In this document: in pieces, positions 5,827 through 10,533 of the stretch
Layout: each line of letters begins with the position of its first letter
Numbering within the stretch: the first letter of the stretch is position 1
Assembly (NCBI GenBank): GCA_964604675.1
Contig: CAZSAT010000186.1
Span: 1 to 10,533, forward strand
Reading direction: 5' to 3'
Length of the DNA: 10,533 bases
DNA from: CAZSAT01 sp964604675
Lineage (GTDB): Bacteria; Myxococcota_A; UBA796; CAJQPC01
Made by a program: the position numbers and the translations under genes
The notes under the pieces: generated by a model
Told to the model about the DNA's origin: nothing
Database searches by the model: none
The model's input: the letters and a program-made list of their open reading frames with translations, nothing else

Positions 5827-6470
5827 GTTTCACGTTAGCGACACTGAAAAGCGCTGTTCAAGACTATTTGCAGGTCAGTGAAACGACCTTCAACAACAAT
5901 CTGGACACGTTCATAAAGCAGGCCGAGGCGCGGATTTTCAAGTCGGTTCAACTGCCTGAGCAACGTAAAAATGTGCAAGGCGCTTTAACGGCGTCTAATC
6001 GTTTTTTGGCAACGCCTAGCGATTTTTATGCACCTTTTTCCTTAGCGGTGATCGACAGCAGCAAGTATTACTACCTTGATTTTAAGCACCCCAGCTTCAT
6101 CAAGGAGTTCAGCCCGACGACTACGACGACGGGTCGGCCAAAGTATTACTCGCTGTTTGACAACACGGCTTTTGAGCTTTCACCTGTCCCAAACAGCGGT
6201 TACACCGTCGAGCTTCATTACCTCTATAAACCGGCATCATTGACGGCCCAGGGGGATAGTGGCACTACGGTACTATCAACGGATCATCCCGATCCTTTGC
6301 TGTACGGCACACTAGTGGAAGCAGCTCTCTTTCTCAAAGAAACGCCTGACGTAATTGCCACATTTGAAACTCGTTTTAAAGAAGGGCTGGAGCGTATGCG
6401 GAACTTGAGTTCCGGTCGCGAAACCCGAGACGAGTTCCGATATGACATGTTGCGTACAGGGATTTCTTAG
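5823..6470 (+). CDS. Phage adaptor / tail tubular protein A-like protein
   Basis: This 215-residue protein resembles phage adaptor proteins that form the ring between portal and tail (the T7 gp11 and phage-adaptor type). Visible features: N-terminal helices 'LATLKSAVQDYLQV' (5-18) and 'LDTFIKQAEARIFKSVQLPE' (27-46), 'TASNRFLATPSDFYAPFSLA' (56-75), and a Tyr-rich hairpin near 82-90. Then come 'TGRPKYYSLFDNTAFELSPV' (103-122) with 'VELHYLYKPASL' (129-140), and C-terminal helices 'DPLLYGTLVEAALFLKETPD' (157-176) and 'FETRFKEGLERMRNL' (181-195). The G-[KR]-P-x-x-[FY] and Pro-x-Pro landmarks occur in the same order as in the gp4-like protein upstream, suggesting a shared fold. The ATGA overlap couples it to the gene before. 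The assignment is by motif and context. Confidence 0.8.
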   Translation: MSFTLATLKSAVQDYLQVSETTFNNNLDTFIKQAEARIFKSVQLPEQRKNVQGALTASNRFLATPSDFYAPFSLAVIDSSKYYYLDFKHPSFIKEFSPTTTTTGRPKYYSLFDNTAFELSPVPNSGYTVELHYLYKPASLTAQGDSGTTVLSTDHPDPLLYGTLVEAALFLKETPDVIATFETRFKEGLERMRNLSSGRETRDEFRYDMLRTGIS

Positions 6471-7192
6471 TGCCTATTGACCAAAGCCTTGAAGGGAAAA
6501 AGATCGCGATTATCGGTTTGGGTGCGTCCCAAATCGACTATGTGATTTCAAAAGAAAACTCAAAACAGTGGGACGAAGTCTGGTGCATCAACAGCGCCTT
6601 GTCCGTCTTTGAGTGCGACCGCGTTTTTATGATGGACCCAGCGAGTCGATACCTCGACACGCAAGACGCGGGCAACCAAACCGATGTCATGCGTCGGTTA
6701 CTGCCGACATTTGACAAGCCGATTTATTCTTGCGAGATGGACGAGCGCGTCCCTGCGATTGTCGAATACCCGCTTGCTGAAGTCGTTGAAACCACCAGAT
6801 GCGCCTATCTCAACACAACCGTGTCGTATTCCATTGCCTTTGGCCTTTTTAACAAGGTTAAGCACATGGACCTGTTTGGCATGGACTTTTCCTACAAGCA
6901 CAACTTACATTTTGCTGAGGCCGGCCGGGCTTGCGTTGAGTTTTGGATTTGCAAATGCATCGAAGCCGGGATTGGCATAGGCACCAGCCCTCGATCTTCG
7001 CTGCTGGACAGCAATGTCGAGATTGACGAGCGTTTGTACGGGTATCATCGGCTGGACGACCCGGTGGTAGCGATGCCTGATCCAGCCGGGCAGTGGGTGG
7101 TTTGCCACAAGTCGAGGCTCGCCGACATGGTCGAAAAACACAACCTTCAAACTGTTGAGCTGCCGTCTGCGCCAGAGCCCTACAAAGGATGA
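6470..7192 (+). CDS. Rossmann-like protein, MptE/DUF115 or MAF-like enzyme candidate
   Basis: This 240-residue protein has a nucleotide-binding-like start: 'KKIAIIGLGAS' (10-20), a beta strand followed by a Gly-rich turn. Then come 'WDEVWCINSA' (34-43), 'CDRVFMMDPASR' (49-60), 'YLNTTVSYSIAFGLF', 'KHMDLFGMDFSYK' and 'AGRACVEFWICKCIEAGIGI'. The order (Gly-rich loop, then a strand ending in Val-x-x-Asn-Ser, a strand ending in Asp-Pro, an alpha helix of small residues, then 'LFGMDF') resembles the DUF115/MptE-like and motility-accessory-factor group. That group includes pterin pyrophosphokinases and glycosyltransferase-like enzymes. A sugar- or nucleotide-modifying role is an inference; no catalytic residue can be named with confidence. 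It starts with GTG on the previous stop (TAGTG) and lies inside the connector-tail block, so it is expressed with virion genes. Confidence 0.72.
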   Translation: MPIDQSLEGKKIAIIGLGASQIDYVISKENSKQWDEVWCINSALSVFECDRVFMMDPASRYLDTQDAGNQTDVMRRLLPTFDKPIYSCEMDERVPAIVEYPLAEVVETTRCAYLNTTVSYSIAFGLFNKVKHMDLFGMDFSYKHNLHFAEAGRACVEFWICKCIEAGIGIGTSPRSSLLDSNVEIDERLYGYHRLDDPVVAMPDPAGQWVVCHKSRLADMVEKHNLQTVELPSAPEPYKG

Positions 7193-7344
7193 GCGACGCG
7201 AGCTTTAAGCTGGGCAACGTAATGGTTTCGACTACCGAAAATCGAGGCCACGACCCCGAGTTTTGGGCGACTCAAATCACCAATAAGATCGTGGGAATTT
7301 CGGCCGAGGCGGACCCGCATATTAGGCTTCAAGCCGAGGCTTTC
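7189..7344 (+). CDS. Conserved small phage protein, 3' end lost in assembly gap
   Basis: The first 52 residues are visible: 'MSDASFKLGNVMVSTTENRG', then 'HDPEFWATQITNKIVGISAE' and 'ADPHIRLQAEAF', ending at the N run. The 'NRGHdPEfwAxqit-KIvgiS-A-phIr-QAeaF' pattern is one I recall from small phage virion-region proteins of unknown function, usually near 90-110 residues. The start overlaps the previous stop by four bases (ATGA). The apparent continuation past the Ns is in a different frame from the next real gene and is not trusted. The function is unknown. Confidence 0.68.
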
Positions 7345-7444
7345 NNNNNNNNNNNNNNNNNNNNNNNNNNNNNNNNNNNNNNNNNNNNNNNNNNNNNNNN
7401 NNNNNNNNNNNNNNNNNNNNNNNNNNNNNNNNNNNNNNNNNNNN
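7345..7444. other. Assembly gap of 100 Ns
   Basis: There are exactly 100 unknown bases, the customary filler for a scaffold join of unknown true length. The 3' end of one gene and the 5' end of another are missing. Any reading frame that spans it is artificial. Confidence 0.97.
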
Positions 7445-7750
7445 GGCGCGGCTACCACTGCCTACGTCACCACCGGTCAGGCCAGCGGGACGAACTACAC
7501 CGCCGGCGGATCTGCGCTCACGTCTGTGACGCCGACCACGTCGGGCACCACTGCGGTTTGTGACTTTGCTGACCTCACCTTTGGTACTGCAACCGTCACT
7601 GCGCGCGGATGTCTAATCTACAACGACACGCAGTCCGATAAGGCGGTGTGCGCGATAGATTTTGGCGGCGATAAGACCAGCACCGCCGGCGACTTTACGG
7701 TTGTGTTCCCTTCGCCGACTGCCACGGGCGCCATCATCAGGCTCGCCTGA
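7445..7750 (+). CDS. Beta-rich phage structural protein (5' partial)
   Basis: This is the C-terminal 101 residues of a protein whose start is lost in the gap; the frame is open from the first known base after the Ns. Landmarks are 'TTAYVTTGQASGTNYTAGGS' (about 4-23), 'TSVTPTTSGTTAVCDFADLT' , 'TATVTARGCLIYNDTQSDKA' and 'GDFTVVFPSPTATGAIIRLA' at the end. I recall this pattern as a small, widespread phage structural protein of about 130-150 residues encoded near tail or head-completion genes, with no settled function. The Thr/Gly/Ala-rich beta composition fits a virion surface or tail component. It stops one base before the start of the gp10-like gene. Codon use and GC content resemble its neighbours. 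Confidence 0.75.
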   Translation, partial: GAATTAYVTTGQASGTNYTAGGSALTSVTPTTSGTTAVCDFADLTFGTATVTARGCLIYNDTQSDKAVCAIDFGGDKTSTAGDFTVVFPSPTATGAIIRLA

Positions 7751-7751
7751 T

Positions 7752-9641
7752 ATGCCGCTTCAGCAGCTCGATTTTCAGCCCGGAGTGAATCGGGAGGGCA
7801 CCGATTACTCCGCAAAAGGCGGCTGGGTCAACGCCAATCTTGTGCGCTTTCGCAAAGGCGCTATTGAAAAGATTGGTGGGTGGCGCAAAGAGGGCAGTGC
7901 CTACTTTCTTGGCATCGCTCGCGCAATTCACTCGTGGATCTCTTTGGGCGGCACGCGCTACATCGGCATTGGCACGACCTCGAAATATTATGTCGAGGAA
8001 GGCGGAATCTACAATGACGTGACGCCGATCCGGGCGACCACGTCAGCGGGTGATGTTACATTCGCCGCTACAAACGGTAGCTCAACGGTCACCATTGCGG
8101 ACACGGCGCATGGCGCGGTCAACGGCGACTACGTCACGTTTTCTGGAGCTGCTAGTCTAGGCGGATTGGTAACCGCTGCAGTGCTCAATCAGGAATATCA
8201 GATTGACCTTGTCACGAGCGCGAATGCTTACACGATCACGGCAAAGGATACCGATGGCGACACGGTCACCGCAAACAGCAGCGACAGCGGCAACGGCGGT
8301 AGCAGCGTGGTCGGCGTTTACCAGATCAATGTTGGCCTTGACACTTACGTTCAGGGGTCAGGTTTTGGACTGGGCACATGGGGTTCTGGCACGTTTGGCT
8401 CTGCAAGCGCAATCAGTGCGGTCAACCAGCTACGAACGTGGACGCACGATAACTATGGCGAGAACCTAATCATCAACGTGCGCGGCGCCGGCATTTACCG
8501 GTGGGTTGAGAACAGCGGTATCACGGTTCGGGCGGCGGAGCTTGCAACAACCACCGGGGCCAACCTAGTGCCTACGGTGGGCTTGCAAGTCATCACCTCA
8601 GAAACCGACCGGCACCTAGTTGTGTTAGGCGCCGATCCCATCGTGGACAACCTTCGTACCAACGTCGTTGATCCGATGTTGGTTGCGTTTTCGACGCAAG
8701 AAAATGAGCTTCAGTTTGAGCCGACCTCGACCAACACGGCTGGCTCGGTCAGGCTGTCGAGCGGATCATTTATTGTCGGGGCCGTTAAGTCCCGCCAAGA
8801 AATTCTGATATGGACTGACACGTCGCTTTACTCGATGAATTTTATCGGGCCTCCGCTGACGTTTGCCGTGAACCTCGTCAACGAAGGCGCAGGTTTGATC
8901 TCTCCGAAGGGCGCGACAAATGCGCCGAATGGCGTTTATTTTGCTTCCAAAACCGGCTTCTATTTTTACAACGGCTCGGTTCAAAAACTGCCTTGCTCTG
9001 TTCAGGAATACGTCTTTGAAGATATTGATCAGAACCAAGCATTCAAATGCTTTTTTGGCACAAACTCCGAATTTGGCGAGGTCTGGTTTTTCTACCCCTC
9101 CATAACCGATGGGACGGGGGAGATTTCCAGATACGTCATTTTCAATTATGAAGAAAACAACTGGTCAATTGGCTCGCTCGTCAGATACGGATGGCAGGAC
9201 GCCGGCGTGGAAGATGTGCCTTTGGCCGGCGCTCAAGCCGACAGCCAAAATTGTCTTTTCCAGCACGAGACCGGGTTTGACGACAACGGCGCAGCCATGA
9301 CTGGCGTGTTTGTTGAGTCAGCCGACCTCGATGTTTCGTCTGGGGAAAATTTCAGCTTTGTCAAAAAAATTATCCCAGACACCAAATTTGTGATTGAGCC
9401 CGGCGTGTCTACGACCCCGGCAATGAATGTGGTGTTGAAGCGAAGAGATTTCCCCGGCCAATCCCTGACAACTGACAGCACAACCCAAATCACGGAAAGT
9501 TCCACCTACAACAGTCTTAGGTCGCGCGCGCGGCAGGTAGTTTTTCGCTTTGAGTCCGATGACGACGGCGACAGCCAGCTCGGTTATAAATGGCGAGTCG
9601 GCAGCACGCGAATCGAACTCCAACCGAGTGGCCGGCGGTGA
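7752..9641 (+). CDS. Tail tube / stabilisation protein, P22 gp10 and T7 gp12-like
   Basis: This 629-residue protein probably forms the lower tail tube or nozzle. The N-terminal 'LDFQPGVNREGTDYSAKGGW' (6-24ff) with 'NANLVRFRKGAIEKIGGW' (26-43) is the hallmark of P22 gp10-like packaged-DNA stabilisation proteins and of marine podovirus relatives. Repeated beta blades follow, with 'GTRYIGIGTTSKYYV', 'TWTHDNYGENLIINVRGAGI', 'QEILIWTDTSLYSMNFIGPP', 'GVYFASKTGFYFYNGSVQKL' and 'GEVWFFYPS', consistent with a beta-propeller. Residues about 94-165 ('ATNGSSTVTIADTAHGAVNG' and 'FSGAASLGGLVTAAVLNQEY') look like an inserted FCCH-type beta domain. The ATG at 7752 is preferred over the in-frame ATG at 7662, because the latter lies inside the previous gene and its extra residues are not family-like. 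The stop overlaps the next start (GTGA). Confidence 0.84.
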   Translation: MPLQQLDFQPGVNREGTDYSAKGGWVNANLVRFRKGAIEKIGGWRKEGSAYFLGIARAIHSWISLGGTRYIGIGTTSKYYVEEGGIYNDVTPIRATTSAGDVTFAATNGSSTVTIADTAHGAVNGDYVTFSGAASLGGLVTAAVLNQEYQIDLVTSANAYTITAKDTDGDTVTANSSDSGNGGSSVVGVYQINVGLDTYVQGSGFGLGTWGSGTFGSASAISAVNQLRTWTHDNYGENLIINVRGAGIYRWVENSGITVRAAELATTTGANLVPTVGLQVITSETDRHLVVLGADPIVDNLRTNVVDPMLVAFSTQENELQFEPTSTNTAGSVRLSSGSFIVGAVKSRQEILIWTDTSLYSMNFIGPPLTFAVNLVNEGAGLISPKGATNAPNGVYFASKTGFYFYNGSVQKLPCSVQEYVFEDIDQNQAFKCFFGTNSEFGEVWFFYPSITDGTGEISRYVIFNYEENNWSIGSLVRYGWQDAGVEDVPLAGAQADSQNCLFQHETGFDDNGAAMTGVFVESADLDVSSGENFSFVKKIIPDTKFVIEPGVSTTPAMNVVLKRRDFPGQSLTTDSTTQITESSTYNSLRSRARQVVFRFESDDDGDSQLGYKWRVGSTRIELQPSGRR

Positions 9642-9949
9642 GTAAGCTGCTTGAAACGCGCTTGCCGCTCGCATCCGTTGGTGATGTTCAGTCAGATACG
9701 TTTAACCGCCTCGTGCGAGTGCTGGAAATTAACTTAGGGTCGATTGACTACACGATTTCGCCGCACTTTAACGCTACCGAAATCAGTGAGCATTCATTCG
9801 CGACAGGCGCTATTATTTTTAATTCGACAACCCAGATCCATCAGGCGTGGGACGGAGGCTCCTTCCGAGACCTCTACTCTCATCAAACTTATCCGACCGG
9901 GGTAAGTGCGACAGCCAGCGTGGGATCAGTCACGGTGACCATTTCATGA
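9638..9949 (+). CDS. Small tail-associated protein, unknown function
   Basis: This is a 103-residue protein starting with GTG at 9638, four bases overlapping the previous stop (GTGA). The N-terminal half 'KLLETRLPLASVGDVQSDTF' then 'NRLVRVLEINLGSIDYTIS' is helical. The C-terminal half 'ATGAIIFNSTTQIHQAWDGG' then 'SFRDLYSHQTYPTG' has the 'G-x-I-[IV]-[FY]-N-[ST]-T-x-x-x-[HK]-Q-x-[WY]-D-G-x-x-[FW]-x-D-L-[YF]' pattern common in phage tail-fibre and spike-associated segments. An ATG at 9590 in the same frame is rejected because its extra residues lie inside the gp10-like gene. The placement between the tail nozzle gene and a further tail-region gene suggests a tail tip or fibre-attachment role; this is inference. 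Confidence 0.75.
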   Translation: MSKLLETRLPLASVGDVQSDTFNRLVRVLEINLGSIDYTISPHFNATEISEHSFATGAIIFNSTTQIHQAWDGGSFRDLYSHQTYPTGVSATASVGSVTVTIS

Positions 9950-10533
9950 ACACCTTTCTAGCACAACGAATCAGCTCCCTGATGGCAGACGAACCCGAGG
10001 AGCCTATCGCTATGCGTGCAGGCGGCGAAGTTTTTGGCGACGAAATGGTCGAAGAACTCGCGACGCCGGAATCCATGATGCAGATCGAGGCGGTTGAAGA
10101 GAACCCCGCGCCACCTGACGAGGCGCTTATTAGCGCGATCGACGGGCTGATGGCGGCACAAGGACTTGTAGAAGACCAAGGCGAGTCCGAATACCTCAAG
10201 GGCCTGACCGAGTCGGCTGTGGTTGGATCGCAAGCGCCTCTGGCTGATATGGCCATTGAACTGTCACAAGCCGGTCGCGGAGAGGACACGACTCTCGCGC
10301 ATTTGTCTCCTGGGGAAGTAGTCTTGCCGACCCGGATGATGAGCGATCCCGAGTTTGAGCGAGCGGTCGGGCGCAGATTTTTGGAAGTCGATCTGGACCC
10401 GGAGGCTTATGTAGTCGGAGGCGGCATCGCCTCGCTTAACCCTATCACCGGCTTGGAAGAGTTTGGCCTCAGTGACTGGTGGAAAAAAACGACGAAGTCG
10501 GCCAAAAAAGTTGTCAAAAAAGTTGTTCGGCCC
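9946..10533 (+). CDS. Tail-region protein, N-terminal part (3' partial)
   Basis: An open frame starts at the ATG overlapping the previous stop (ATGA) and runs 196 codons off the right edge. The first 100 residues are acidic and Met/Glu-rich, with a likely amphipathic helix near 60-70. Residues 110-174 carry a pattern I recall from large marine phage tail-region proteins: 'GRGEDTTLAHLSPGEVVLP' (110-128), 'DPEFERAVGRRFLEVDLDPE' (134-153), 'AYVVGGGIASLNPITGLEEF' (154-173). After this comes a Lys-rich helix 'WWKKTTKSAKKVVKKVV' (178-194). The middle motif resembles the 'L-x-P-G-E-x-V' segment found in tail-associated proteins. Full-length relatives are usually much longer, so most of the gene is outside the window. 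A virion-internal or tail-tip role is plausible but not shown. Confidence 0.74.
   Translation, partial: MNTFLAQRISSLMADEPEEPIAMRAGGEVFGDEMVEELATPESMMQIEAVEENPAPPDEALISAIDGLMAAQGLVEDQGESEYLKGLTESAVVGSQAPLADMAIELSQAGRGEDTTLAHLSPGEVVLPTRMMSDPEFERAVGRRFLEVDLDPEAYVVGGGIASLNPITGLEEFGLSDWWKKTTKSAKKVVKKVVRP

Noticed and set aside
7189..7563. One 124-residue frame spanning the N run
   Set aside because: The residues after the Ns are a shifted reading of a different beta-rich gene whose true frame is open from 7445 to 7750.
7662..7751. 30-residue extension of the gp10-like protein
   Set aside because: It overlaps the end of the previous gene and lacks family similarity; ATG 7752 gives the typical N-terminus.
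10489..10497. A-rich run (AAAAAAA) as a programmed frameshift site
   Set aside because: The codon phase is not that of a classical slippery heptamer, and the gene continues open to the edge, so nothing shows a frame change.

Overview
The window looks like part of the virion-structure module of a tailed double-stranded DNA phage, most likely a short-tailed (podovirus-like) phage of an aquatic or marine bacterium. The evidence is a major capsid protein of the Mu gpT-like type, a head-to-tail connector of the P22 gp4 type, a second adaptor-type protein and a P22 gp10/T7 gp12-like tail-tube or stabilisation protein, accompanied by small conserved proteins that I recall from marine phage contigs. 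The host cannot be read from the sequence. A run of exactly 100 Ns marks a scaffold join, so this is an assembled, probably metagenomic, contig. All credible genes lie on the + strand, and I see no tRNA, CRISPR, integrase, insertion sequence or origin.

Layout. 2-778 holds the C-terminal part of the major capsid protein, followed by a clear intrinsic terminator (798-826) and a short non-coding leader (827-940) whose last bases fold over the next ribosome binding site. 941-2162 holds three small genes: two probable head or surface proteins and one basic conserved protein. 2174-3463 encodes an acidic coiled-coil protein with 17-residue repeats, a Pro-rich linker and an RGG tail. 3463-4123 holds two small Lys/Gly-rich proteins. 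4123-4827 is a conserved virion-region protein of unknown role. 4808-6470 is the connector block: a gp4-like connector, a small protein with a degenerate zinc-ribbon pattern, and a second adaptor. 6470-7192 encodes a Rossmann-like protein resembling MptE/DUF115 or MAF-type enzymes. 7189-7344 and 7445-7750 are two genes cut by the assembly gap. 7752-9641 is the gp10-like tail protein, 9638-9949 a small tail-associated protein, and 9946-10533 the 5' part of a further tail-region protein that runs off the window.

How the genes work together. From 1863 onward almost every gene starts inside or directly on the stop codon of the previous one (TGATG, TAGTG, ATGA, GTGA). This points to one long polycistronic message with translational coupling. 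The terminator behind the capsid gene probably lets capsid protein be made in excess over the connector and tail proteins. The module would build the head (capsid, decoration), close the portal with connector and adaptor rings, and add the tail. The least expected members are the Rossmann-like enzyme candidate among the connector and tail genes, and the repeat-built coiled-coil/RGG protein.
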